Source: Amaranthus tricolor (Eukaryota > Streptophyta > Magnoliopsida > Caryophyllales > Amaranthaceae). Taken from it: a DNA stretch of 64,000 nt. Made by a program: the position numbers and the translations under genes. Under the pieces are notes generated by a model. That model saw only the letters and a program-made list of their open reading frames with translations, made no database searches and was not told the DNA's origin. The number at the start of each line of letters is the position of its first letter. Position 1 is the first letter of the stretch. Shown here one piece after another: positions 45,596 through 57,101 of the stretch. Location of the stretch: contig NC_080049.1 of the NCBI RefSeq assembly GCF_026212465.1, positions 9,847,552 through 9,911,551 of the forward strand, in the 5' to 3' direction.

Positions 45596-48488
45596 ATGAA
45601 ACCTATTAAGATTAGGATTTACTTTGGGGTTTTTTTTGTGACAAAATGTAATACTACTGTGTATGATTGGAAGGGTTTTAGGATTAAGACATTAAAAGAA
45701 GAAGTTTGTTACATTGAAATTGCACATTTGATTAAGAATGATTGTGGTTTGGATGATATGGGAAGGATTTGGTATTAAAAAAAAAGGGGTATACTTTATT
45801 TGATGGGAGAAGTGAAATTAAAGATGATAAAGATATCCCTTCCTTTTTAGAATCCCTTGAAATTGATGGATGGTACCACTTGTATATTGTACATGGAGGG
45901 GATAATATGGGAAAAAAAATCCAAAGTCGACCAACTTTCCTCAAAACTCACCAAAAAAGCATCTACCTTATTCAAAGCACCTTCCTCTTCATCACTTACA
46001 TCTAAAACACCTTCCTCTTCATCTCCAAAGCAAATTCCAATTAATGATGTACAAAGTAAGTCAAGTGATTTAGATGATAGTGATGATTCATCTTATGAGT
46101 TAGTTGATGAAGATGATGAGTGTGATGATAATTTATTCACTGAAAATGTGGATTTTGATTTAGATGTTGATGTGTGTAGTAAAGATGTACAAGATGAACT
46201 TGATACAGAGTTTAGGGAGGAAAGAGCAAGAGATGTTTATGTGTGCAATGAGGATGAAGAAAATGAATCCGAAGATGAACTTGAAGAATTGGATGAAAAT
46301 AATGAAGCAAGAAGGAAATATCCTGTTTTCAACCCTAATATAGATTTTAAGGGCAATGTTACGTATCCTTGGGACTTAAGTTTCCTGATAACAAGGTATT
46401 TAGGAAGGCTCTTAGACATCATGCTATAGAAAATGGGTACAATTACTACTACTTACATAATAGTAGTAAGAGGATTATGGTTTATTGCTTTAACAAATGC
46501 TCATGTGTAAAGAAGAAAACAAAGTTTGTGAAATGTACTTGTAGTAGTGAAAACAAATGCAATTTTAAGGTGTATGCAGTGAAAATAAGAAATGAAGAGA
46601 CATTCCAAATTAGGAGTTTGAATGTTGTGCACAATTGCGGCCATCAACATCAAAATAACAAGGTCTCAGCATTGTATTTGGCAGAGAGGTATTTAGAGGA
46701 TTGGAGAGAAAATCCAAATTGGGACTTAAAGGCATTCATTAAGAGGGTGAATAGGGAGCTTCAGCGTGAGGTTGCGTATCAAAAGTGCTACAATACAAAG
46801 AGAATTGCAATGAGAATGATCTTTGGGGATGCTAATGAAGAATATGCCAAGGTGTGGGACTATGCTGAAGCTATTAGAAAATATTCATCAAGTAGCACTG
46901 CTGTGGTGACATACATTGTAGTTGAAAACCCACCTCCTAGATTTCAAAGGATGTACATTTGCTTACAACCGGTAAAGGAGGGTTTCATGGCTGGATGGAG
47001 ACCTATCTTAGGTTTGGATGGTGCACATCTTAGAGGACCATACCCTGGAATTTTGTTGACAGCAGTGGGAAGGGATGGCAATAACAATATTTTCCCTGTG
47101 GCTTAGGCAGTAGTTGGGTGCAAGAAAGAGGTGATGCAGTCACCTTTATGAGTGATAGACAAAAGGTATTTCCTTTGACCTTTTATTTTGTTAAACAATG
47201 ATTAGGTAGTGTTTTACATTTTTAATTCTATGAGTTTGATATATTTTGCTAGGGTTTGTTAGAGGCTTTTCATAATGTGGTTCCACAAGCAGAGATAAGG
47301 TATTGTTGTAGACACATATGGGCTAACTTCAAAAAGAATTTCACTGGGGAACTGTTTAGATTGTTGTTTTGGAATGCAGCTAAAGCTTCAACCAAGGTAA
47401 TCATTAATTCCTACAACTTTAGGCTAACATTCCTACTGCTATATTTTGACTATGCTAATGTGCTTTGACAGCATTATTTCGATAACCAAATGAATGAGAT
47501 CAACGCAATTTCAGTTGATGCATACGCTTACTTGGCTGCCATTCCAGCATGTCATTGGTCTAGACATGCCTTCCCAACAAGATGTAAGTCCAAAATGCTT
47601 TTAAATAATTGTTGTGAGTCTTTCAATAATGTTTTGAGGGAGGCAAGGGGAAAGCGAATCATTTCCCTAATGGAATGGATTAGAAGGTATGTTATGCAAA
47701 GGTGTGCAGCGAAGAGGGAAAGGTTGAATCAAATCAAGGGTTTAGTAATGCCCTTTATGATGAAAGTCATTGAAAATCAAGCTCAAAAGGTTCATAGCAT
47801 GAGAGTCATTGCAGTTAATGTGATGAAGTTCAAAGTTGATAATGGTAATGACAGTTATGTAGTAAACTTAGAAGATAAAAATTGCCTTTGTAACAGATGG
47901 AGACTTACAGGAATTCCATGTAGGCATGCATTGGCATGTATAGTGAAAAGGAAATTGGATTTTGCCCCTTATGTGCATGAAGCATACTATGTGAGTACTT
48001 ATGCAAAAACCTATGCTCCAACATTCTATGGAATGCCTGGTCACAGGCATTGGCCAACTTCTCAATTGGATAAGCCTCTTCCTTCACCTCTTAGAAATAT
48101 GCCAGGAAGACCCACAAAAAACAAGCGAAAGCCCGAGTTTGATGAGGGTAGAGATGGAAAGAAGAAGAACAAGAATTTTGTTGAAAGGGACTTCAAGCAA
48201 AACAAGTGTGGGAACTATGGAGGACTTGGCCATTACAAGAAGACTTGCAAGAACCCATCCAAATCAAATGAGGCATCCACTAGTGCAGCACCAGTTAAAG
48301 GAGGAAGATCAAAAAAGCATCCTAGTATAACTTCACCAACTACATCATTACCCCTACAGCAACTCAAACCACAATCACAGCCAATTGTGGTCAACGAAGG
48401 ATTAAACATGTTGCAAGGAGGAAGAAGCCGGACAAGTCTACACCAACACAAGGCAGTCAACAACAATCAAGCTATGTTAATGATGTAG
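45596..48488 (+). pseudogene. MuDR-type (MULE) transposase, frameshifted
   Basis: A multi-exon gene. The N-terminal part (45596-46368) gives a MuDR-like leader and a long Asp/Glu-rich stretch, with frame changes near 45770 (A-run), 45870 and 46370. The main exon (46369-47165) carries the DNA-binding region (MGLKFPDNKVFRKALRHHAI, CNFKVYAVK) and the first catalytic Asp (LGLDGAHLRGPYPGILLTAV). A TAG at 47104 replaces the Trp/Phe usual in FPVAxAVV. The part before TFMSDRQK, which holds the second Asp, is shortened and out of frame. Introns 47166-47252 and 47397-47471 have GT/AG ends. The last exon (47472-48488) has a SWIM zinc finger (CLCNRWRLTGIPCRHALACI) and a C-terminal knuckle (KCGNYGGLGHYKKTCKN) whose second Cys is Tyr. 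The enzyme would mobilise Mutator-like elements. This copy is inactive. Confidence 0.88.
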
Positions 48489-48647
48489 TAGACCAAAGTA
48501 GTCAAGTTTGAAACATTTGTCATATTTTGTGTTTGTAATGAACTTCTAGGTTTATATTGGATGATGTATGAACTTTTTTATAGATGATGTTCTAAGAGTT
48601 ATATATGATGTTGTGTTTGTATTGGATAATTATGTTGTGTTCTTGGT

Positions 48648-48868
48648 GCTCTTTTGAAAAGAAAATTTTTTTTAGGTACTTTTTTGAAAAAAAAAATTTA
48701 TTAGGTATTCTTTTGAAAAGAAAAATTTTAATATGTATTCTTTTGAAAAGAAAAATTTTATTAGGTACTTTTTTGAAAAGAAAAATTTTATTAGATACTT
48801 TTTTGAAAAGAAAAATTTTATTAGGTACTCTTTTGAAAAGAAAAAATTTATTAGGTACTCTTTTTAAA
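48648..48868. repeat. Tandem 31-33 bp repeats inside the MULE right end
   Basis: About seven copies of (tactcttttgaaaagaaaaa + ttttattagg). Four further copies lie in the terminal repeat beyond a 45-base spacer (48869-48913). Open frames across it give a repeated KRKILLGTFL peptide, an artefact of the repeat. Confidence 0.9.
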
Positions 48869-48904
48869 GATGGGTAAAAAAGAAAACGGAAAACTTAACC
48901 CCAG

Positions 48905-49027
48905 CCGTTAGTTGGTACTCTTTTGAAAAGAAAATTTTTTATTAGGTACTGTTTTGAAAAAAAAAATTTATTAGATACTTTTTTGAAAAAAAAAATTTAT
49001 TAAGTATTTTTTTTACATTTTTTGTAA
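48905..49027. repeat. MULE right terminal inverted repeat
   Basis: Inverted counterpart of 44938-45055, with similarity perhaps continuing to about 49070 (gcaaatagacctataaatta), a phrase found inverted at 43877-43900. I could not define a clean 9-bp target duplication. Confidence 0.7.
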
Positions 49028-49149
49028 AAATATATAAGATAATTTTTTGCAAATAGACCTATAAATTAGGTAAATAGAATTATTTTGATTTTGTAGTCCA
49101 ACGATTAAAAAGTGTATAGAAAGGGGAGAAACAATCGCGTACAACTGAA

Positions 49150-49300
49150 GCAGAATAAAATATAAAATAATACTCTAGTTGAAAAGTCAAATGCCTTGCA
49201 AAATACTCCCAGAAATCTAGAAGAATTACTAATACTTCCTCAACAGCTGAGAAGCCAAAACAAAGATCAAGCATTTCCAAAATCTTATTCAAATTCGTCA
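49150..49300 (+). promoter_or_regulatory. Core promoter and 5' leader of the UBC36-like gene
   Basis: A TATA-like aaaatataaaataa lies at 49157-49170, about 130 bases before the ATG, followed by an A/C-rich untranslated leader. The MULE end is only about 230-270 bases upstream of the ATG, so any regulatory DNA further upstream has been displaced by the element. The exact transcription start is unknown. Confidence 0.5.
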
Positions 49301-52112
49301 ATGGCGAACAGTAATTTACCTCGGAGAATTATCAAGGTTTCTCTTCTTCTCTCCTTTCATCTAGATTATCTCTGTTTTCTTGCTTTCTCTTTATTTGATC
49401 ATTTCATTTTGAGAAAATTTCCTAGGGCTTCGGTTTCCTAATCATTTTTTTTTGTAATTTTTTTTTGCGCAGGAAACTCAGCGTCTTCTCAGTGAACCAG
49501 GTTTTCCTTTTCCTAAAGTGGAGGAATTGATTTTTTTTTTCTTTGAATTCTGTGTTTTTTGCTTAATTGTTCAATAATCCTTTACAATTAATTGTTCTTT
49601 TTGATGTATGGATTGGTGGAATATGATTGCAGCTCCGGGAATCAGTGCCTCGCCATCAGAAGATAATATGCGTTACTTCAATGTTATGATCCTTGGGCCT
49701 TCACAGTCTCCTTACGAAGGTAATTCTATTATCAATGCTCTATTATCCTTTAATTTTCTTCTCTAAGGGGGTGTCTAGTTTAACAGAAAACATTTTCTTG
49801 TCTTATGGAAAATGAGAATAATCACTGATTTTTCTCTGTTTGTTTTGGTGAACTGATAGTAGATATTGAGGTGTTGGATGGAAGGTTCGGAAAATTGATT
49901 TTCGTCCATGTAATAGGAAAATGTTTTCAAAGTGTAATTTTTTCATTTTTAATTCCCTTGTCAAACCAAATAATAGGAGATTTGGATAACAATTTATAGT
50001 TATTTGGACGGTAGTATTACTGTCATGAGACAAACGTTTCTTTAAAGCTTTTTGTTTGATTTAATACACTCTAAATCTTTGGTGCGATTTGGTAAGAACA
50101 CTCATTTCGAGATGACTGGATTTGATTTGTGTTAGGCATTTATCATTGCTGTTGATACTGTCTTTAGAGGTCTTTGATCAAAGACATAAAGTTCATGTTG
50201 TTATGGCTATTTTGATTCTTATAGCCTTTACTTAAGGTTTACTTCTCTGTTCTTTGAATTACTATATTTGGATTCATTGCTTATTGAACTACGGTTAAAG
50301 GTAGACCTGGGAAAATTTGATCCGACCCGAAAATGAACCCGGGACCCGACCCGACAAAACCCGAACCCGACCGACCCGAAAGCGACTTAATCCAAAACAT
50401 GACCGACCTGATAATTACCCGACCGAAAATGACTCGACCGGAAATCGACCCGTTTTGACAGATTTAATATCAATTTTTAGAGTAATTTCAATGTTAGAAT
50501 TCATTTCAAATAAAATTTAAGTTTTCAAAGTATCTCAACATATTGAGTATATCACTTGAACCCTAAAACTCATCAATAGATCTCAAAAAACGTATTTAAC
50601 GTCTTTTTAGCCATCGTAATTATTTTTCTTTAAAAACAGGACGTTATAATCATCTTAATTGAATACATGTATCTTGTTAAATCAGTCAAATGAGTTTTTA
50701 ATTCTTCTACATTTCAATAAGCAAATCAATATAATTTATACGAACGTTTCGCACGTTTGAATGAGCTTTTCAAAAAACGAATGTCGCTACCCTAAATTAT
50801 AAAACGCGTATCTTATAAGACGAAATAAGTACTTAGCTAGTTGTATATCTTTCCAACATGAAAATTGTGAAGATAATTTTAACGTCATTTTTAACTAACG
50901 TTACAATTATAATAAACAAAATAACTTTTATAAAGCGCGTATCTTACAAGTCTTTCAAAATAAGTATTAATTCCCCTATTTTTCTTGCACTTAAATGAAC
51001 CTGACATACCAACTATTTTTTGAAAATCGTACATGTAATTTATCTAATGATTTTTTTTAGACATTTTAATGATTTTTTTATGTTGAATTAGTCGATTGGA
51101 TATTCTAATGTTTTATGGTAACCCGTTGGGTCAATCCGAACCTACCCGAAACCCAGGGTGATTCGACCTGAAACTGAACTGATCCGAAACTGACCCGACC
51201 CGAAAATGACCCGACCGAAATTGATCCGACCCAAAACCCGACCGACCGACCGTTATCCCAGGTCTAGTTAAAGGTAAATGGGAAAAAGACAAAATAAACG
51301 AGTGAGATGAAGAGAGAATTTGTTGATGACATGAAGAAAGAGTGTGTAGATGAGATGAAAAGATAGAATTATAGTCCCGTTGCAAATTTTATAAATGTAG
51401 TAAAATAAGTGGTCTAGTTAGCTCCTAGTTTTTCTTGCTACAGTATCTAAAGATATTAACCTAATACGCATAATTTTACAAAAAACACGAGATAGTTATG
51501 TCAGCTGAACATTTTTAGGCACTAGAAACTAGAGGCTTTACATTTTTTCCCTTATGGCGTAAAATGACTGGATGTCTACAATGTTGAATCAATTTGGTAG
51601 CTATGAGTGTCCTGTTGTACACGTTCGTTCTCTTTAACTTTCTTCCAAAGTAACCAAGAAGGGAGTATCTTAGCAAGTGGAAAGGATTGTTTTTACAAGG
51701 GGGAATATAAAAGTGTTTATATTTTAACTTGTGATGCATTAGAAAATAAGGGACCACTTTGTGGAACATGTGAGGAAAGGGAAATTTTGAGAAAATGGAC
51801 GATATATTTGGTAAAACAATTGTCAAAGGTAAAAGAATTTCGGGGGTAAATCTCTTGAACAATAAGAGATGGAGTGTGATTCCCTAATCAAAAAGTGCTT
51901 TTAGAATCTTCAATATTTTTTGATAGGTTGAAAATCTCTTGAATAATACATTTGTGTTGCTTTTATCATCATATGTCCAATTGAGAAGGTTATCTGATTT
52001 TTTTCAAGTGTTTTTAATCCATTAAGTCAATTTTTTCTTATTTTATGTTGTAGGGGGTGTCTTTAAGTTGGAATTATTTTTGCCCGAGGAATATCCAATG
52101 GCTGCTCCTAAG
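49301..52112 (+). CDS. UBC36: Ubiquitin-conjugating enzyme E2, Ubc13 type (UBC35/36), first four exons
   Basis: Exon 1 49301-49336 ([12 protein letters not shown]), exon 2 49473-49500 (ETQRLLSEP), exon 3 49633-49719 ([28 protein letters not shown]) and exon 4 52054-52112 ([19 protein letters not shown]). All introns have GT-AG ends and join in phase to give exactly 70 codons with no lesion. The protein is nearly identical to plant UBC35/UBC36, which pair with UEV1 proteins to build Lys63-linked ubiquitin chains in DNA-damage tolerance and signalling. These exons cover the N-terminal helix and the beta-meander. The HPN motif, the active-site Cys and the C-terminal helices (about 83 residues of a ~153-residue family) are not in the window. 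Intron 3 (49720-52053) holds a hAT element. UBC35 and UBC36 cannot be told apart here. Either the intron after exon 4 exceeds 11.8 kb or the gene is truncated. Confidence 0.93.
49765..49980. mobile_element. Possible small MITE in intron 3
   Basis: The left phrase gtgtctagtttaacagaaaa and the right phrase ttgtcaaaccaaataata are roughly inverted, and AAACATTTTC/GAAAATGTTT words lie inside, as in common 'GGTGTTTGGTT' plant MITEs. Boundaries and duplication are not clear. Confidence 0.3.
50302..51266. mobile_element. Non-autonomous hAT element (copy A) in UBC36 intron 3
   Basis: 965 bp with ends TAGACCTGGGAAAATT and, reverse complemented, TAGACCTGGGATAACG. It is flanked by a perfect 8-bp target duplication gttaaagg (50294-50301 and 51267-51274), the hAT hallmark. 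Both subterminal regions are packed with GACCCGACCCGA/TCGGGTCGGGT words, probable transposase-binding repeats. The right ~230 bp, reverse complemented, is nearly identical to the left ~230 bp of the larger hAT at 53440. The interior is AT-rich and non-coding. Confidence 0.92.
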
Positions 52113-53719
52113 GTATGTCATCCTCACCGGTACAATCTTTTTATATCCTGATTTACCATTACTGGTTCTGGTTTCTTGCTTAATTGCACCATTATTACAA
52201 TTTAAACCTCTGGCTAATTTAAAGTCTAATTTAAAGTCGGGGATGATACAATTAAATTGTTGAATCAGTGTCACACGCTTAGGTGGTTTTACCCACGAAT
52301 CACGATTCGGTTCGCTCTGCCCGAATTGGAGTTCGTTCGCCGGTTGAATCGCCGATAGGAGTGAACCGGTTTCCGACTACCGTAACCGAGAAAAGAGGGT
52401 AGCATGAAGAAGAAATCAAGATAAAAAAGGATAAAAATCTTACTTGATGAATCAGATTATAAGATTGAAGAAGACAGACCATTTGAAGATAAAAAATTCC
52501 ACCATTAAAGCCTCTTTTAAGCTTCTAGCCATTCCTTTTTTCTGGTTGGAAGAAGATATTGAAGGCACCCACTCTTTGGAAAATGTAACTATTTACTGTA
52601 ATTACTAGGGTCTAGGTCCTTTGGAGAAATGTACTTTATAGAAAGGTTGGAAGAAGTATAAGGAAAAGTTTTGTTCTACTTTATAGAAGAAGTGTAAAAA
52701 TTCTTAATGTACCAAAATAAAACCCACGAAATCAGAAATTGAAATCCAAAACAGAAGATGAAGATGTACCAAAACAGACCGACAAAATAACATTTAGTAA
52801 TCAGATCTACAAAGATGAACCAAAATGAAATCAGAAGCCAAATATGGAACCACAAAACCATGAAATCAGATCCGAAAAGTTAACCAAAATGAAATCAGAA
52901 GCCAAATATGGAACCACAAAACCACAAAGATCACATCAAGCGTTTTTTTCATGATTTAAAACGAAGAATATGGCCAATTTGTTCATGAGGTAAAATGAAC
53001 AAAACAAACAACAGGTTATGAGGGAGAGTGGAGAGAGAGATAGAGGGAGAGGAGCCGTTTCTTAATGAGGTGAAATGAACAAAAAATGGTCGATTACTTA
53101 GGGTTTATGAGGAGGAGTATATCAAAATAAATGGTTGAGATGTAAAGTTGATGAATTCATTAATGGTCAAGATTTTTTATGGGTTCTAGAACATTTAATG
53201 CAGGGAAAAATTAAGGGTTTGTGCCATTAATGCACTACTTCATTAAGTAAATTTGATCTGAATTCCTTCAAAAGGTAGGAAAAAAAAGTGTGTAATTATA
53301 AGTAGGTAGGTGGTAGTGGGTAAATTAAGTAATTAAAGGGATGAGGTATGATTGAAGGGGATATGTGGGGTAGGAATAAAGTAAGGGTAAAATAGAAAAT
53401 TATGTAGATTATTTTTGCCAAAAATAGTAATGTTGCAAGTAGACCTGGGAAAACGGTCGGTTGGTCGGGTTTTGGGTCGGATCAATTTCGGTCGGGTCAT
53501 TTTCGGGTCGGGTCAGTTTCGGATCGGGTCAGTTTCAGGTCGGATCACTCCGGGTTTCGGGTCGGTTCGGATTGATCCAACGGGTTACCATAAAACATCA
53601 GAATATCCAATCGACTAATTCAACATAAAAAAAAAAAAATCATTAAAATGTCTAAAATGCATCATACTACAAAAAAAAATATCCAAATGAATCAATTTAA
53701 AAGTATAAATAAGAACATG

Positions 53720-55910
53720 TTAAATAGCAAATTGTTCAAACACTTCATCTTCATTTAGATTTTCTTCTTCGCCTTCATCTTCTTTTTCATCTTCATCTTC
53801 TTTTTCATCTTCATCTTCATCTTCATCTTCTAAATCTTTGTTAGCTTCTTCATTACACATTGGTGGAAGATCAACCTCTAATCCATTTTCAAGTGGATCT
53901 ATCAACATAAAACAAATTCACAAAATAAACTATAGTTTTAGTTTAACGAATTGAAGATTATATTATTTGCATTCAAAACTCAAATAATTGATAAATTTAC
54001 CTTCTTTTACTTTATAACCAAATAGCCAACTACGACTAGTAATTAAAGCCTCAGCAGTATCCGGTTGAAGAGAAGCTCTATACTTAGTAAGCACTCTACC
54101 TCCTAAGATAAAAGCTGACTCGGATGCAACAGTAGTAATTGGAATGGCTAATAAATCCCTTGCCATACGCGCAACCTGTGCATGTCGAGTTTCATTTGTT
54201 TTCCACCATTGCAATACATCTAGTTCAAGATGATGATCAAGCCTAGACTCCTCAAGATAAATATCTAATTGTGACAAATTTGCACTAGTCCCTCCAGCAA
54301 AAGATGAAAATCCCTATTAAAGTACTAGTAATTAGAAGGTTAAAATAATAACAATACAATTATAAAAAACTTCAAAAAAAAAAAATACATACAGGAAGAT
54401 CATCATCCACGACATGACTACTAGCTTCACGGTCATAGGGAGTATCATTCCTTACATACTCCGCAAATAAATCATAGAGTTTGTCTTTGACTTGGTTGGC
54501 TTTCCAGTATCCATTTTGAGGATCCAAGTGTTCAAAACAATATTTGATCAATTGAAATTTATAACGAGGATCCATCATGGCAGCAAAAGAAAGAACAACA
54601 CTATAATTTTCCTAATATTTATCAAATTTATTTTTCATATTCTTTGCCATATCTTTTAAAAACTCATCTTCACTATCAGCATATTGTATCAACAAACATT
54701 CGATTCTCCACACACTTTTAAAGTACAAGTTGGCAGTTGGATAGTTTCTCCCCGAAAACTGTTTTGTTATATCATCAAAAGGTTTTTAAAGTGCAACAAT
54801 TTTTTTAACCTTTGACCAATCATCATGTGTAGGAATATTAGGAAGGTCTTTGTCAATTCTTTTCAGGTTTTCATAACAAGGACAATAAATCAATGCCCTT
54901 TCAAGCATCCTATAGGTAGAATTCCATCTTATAGGACAATCCAACCACAACCTTTTAGAAATACTAATACCAATACCAATTGCACACTCCCTCAACTTTG
55001 CTTTTCGTACTTCAGAACCATTTATATACTTAACCTAGGTCTTTATTGTTTTTATTTCATCTCCAATGACCTTCAAACCATCTTGAACAATTAAGTTCAA
55101 AATATGAGCACCACAACGAACATGAAAATAATCACCATAAGCAAGCAATGGATTATACACACTTAGACTATGAGCAAGCAATTTTTGCATATTATCATTG
55201 TACGTAGCATTGTCTAATGTGATAGAGAACGCCTTTTGTTGAAGCTTCCATTCTTTTATAATTGCAATTAACCTCTCATGTATCATGTTGGCATTATGAG
55301 GAGGGGGGACATGACAAAAGGCAATAATCTTATTGTGTAACTTCCAATCATCATCAATATAATGTGCAGTTAATGAAAGATAACCCTCATCCACAATCGA
55401 ATGCCACATATCAGTAGTTAAGCAAAATTTTGAAGACACCCCAATGCTCATTTGTTTCTTCAACTTAAGTTTTTCATTTTTATGGACTTCTAAGCAATAC
55501 TTCTTAGCGGTTTTTCGACAAATAAATTTACAATCTTCATTTAAGAAGCTATGTTTAGCTCGATTTCCAGCATCTTCAGCAAATGTAAAGGAATAACTAT
55601 GTCTTATAATTGCCCTAGCCACTAATTGCTTATACATGGAAGGGTCAAAATGTTTTAGATCACCCTTGTCTTTCTTACCCTTTTTTTGTTTGTTAATTTC
55701 AAAAGTAGCTCGTGCAAAGCAAGACTCACTATGACGCTTAAAATTTGTGGTTCCATTAGTAGAATGAGCAAGAATAGGACCTTGTTTGCAATATTTACAA
55801 AGAGCTCTTGGAATATTGTCCTCAAACATGTGACCATCAAAACAATCATAATCCTTCCAAACAGGAGAAGTCCATTTTCTTTTTTTACATTCGGACAGTG
55901 GCGCATTCAT
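53720..55910 (-). pseudogene. BED-finger hAT (Ac/RICESLEEPER-type) transposase with stops
   Basis: Exon 1 runs from 55910 to 54393 in one frame. A BED zinc finger uses C38, C41, H60 and C64 (CKYCKQ, FKRHSESC). The RNase-H-like core has FCLTTDMWHSIV and SITLDNATYND, followed by LWLDCPIRWNSTYRML. It is broken by TAG at 55035, TAA at 54786 and TAG near 54613; the last lies where relatives have Trp in FDKYWxNY. A GT-AG intron (54392-54315) leads to exon 2 with an apparent one-base insertion in a T run, then the dimerisation domain (LLAIPITTVASESAFILGGR) to 54001. A second intron follows, then an acidic Asp/Glu-repeat tail ending at 53720. It would bind the GGTCGGGT subterminal repeats. As it stands it cannot make a full protein. 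Confidence 0.88.
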
Positions 55911-57017
55911 GTTGTTTGTAGCTGCTTGCTCTTCTACTCATAAAGACAAAGAAACAAGTTTGTATCAAGCTGATTACTCAATGACCGACTTAGCAAAATT
56001 AAACATTAGACTAATTTATAAAAAAACATTCAGTTAAACTAATTTATAAAAAAAAAAAACAAATTTATTCATAACTTACTCACACTTGGACATGAATTCG
56101 CACTACATGAAGAAGAGATTGAAAATCCCGGTGAAATAATTGGAGTTGAAGATGGAGTTGAGGATGAAGATGGTGAGAGTTGAGTATATCCTTGAATTAT
56201 TGGAAGATTTGGCATTGAAAATGGAGATTTTGGAGGTCTTCGTTTTTGTTTTGACATGCTTATCAACAAACAAACAACATACAACGATGAAAATCTTTAA
56301 TCACCAAAATCTTACAAAATTAAACATAGATGTCAAGGTTGAAAAAATCCCATTCAATAACTTAGGTATAATGGATTATATACTCTATACAAAGACCACT
56401 GTATTTTTGTAATGCTAGTACAAGTATAAAGAATGCTGTTGGATGATCTCTATATAATCTATACAAATTACAAATACAAAGCCTACTTCACTAACAAGCT
56501 TCCATAAACTACTAAACAAAAAATAAGCAGTTTTTGAAATAGCATTATTCCAGATCTTCTTCCACCTCCACCCTGTAGGTAGATATGGATTCTTCCATGT
56601 AGCACCTATAAAATAATATGAATGTAATTTTGTTGAGGAATTCAGAAAAAAATACTATACTTTATGATGATGATGTGGTTCTTGAGGCTCAAAAATTCGA
56701 TTTTGGCAACTTGTATCACAAGGGTATGGACAATCTATCCTCTGAAAATGTATCAAACTTTAAACTTTAAAACAAAAATCCCTAAAGAATCACTAATACC
56801 TACCTCCCAAGTCCCAACCCAACTGAGACAGAAGACTAATTCAAAAACTTCAAATTGTAATTGATTCAAAAACTTTCGAAATATTTGAATTCAACCCTCA
56901 ATTGGCATCACAAATCAGAATCAACAAGAATCAACAACAAAAACAAAGAATCAAAGGAAAGGGACTAAGGGAGTGAAGAGAAAGGAGATTCAAATCAGCA
57001 AGTAACTTACATTCGAC

Positions 57018-57101
57018 AATGGCGGCAGCAAAATCGAGCGTGAGAACTTGAGGAAGATGAATGGCGGCAGCAAAATCGAGCGTGAGAACTTGAGGAAGAG
57101 G
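57018..57101. repeat. 42-bp tandem duplication in the hAT B leader
   Basis: Two copies of a 42-base unit starting aatggcggcagcaaaatcga, differing by one base, followed by a partial third copy (aatggtggcagcagcagca). Confidence 0.9.

Noticed and set aside
48605..48877. A 90-codon frame with a repeated KRKILLGTFL-like peptide
   Set aside because: It is a translation of the 31-33 bp tandem repeat of the MULE end; the repeat length and A/T runs explain the periodicity.
51131..51385. Minus-strand frame rich in Arg/Gly/Ser/Phe ('[14 protein letters not shown]')
   Set aside because: Translation of the GGTCGGGTC subterminal repeats of hAT A; the same artefact appears at 50317, 53415 and 57212.
53720..53908. 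Acidic Asp/Glu repeat frame as a separate small gene
   Set aside because: Its position, orientation and preceding splice acceptor make it the last exon of the hAT B transposase.
56069..56412. Short frames on both strands around 56.1-56.4 kb as genes
   Set aside because: They lie in the leader of the hAT B transposase and show only Ser/Pro or Met/Leu/Glu-rich low complexity.
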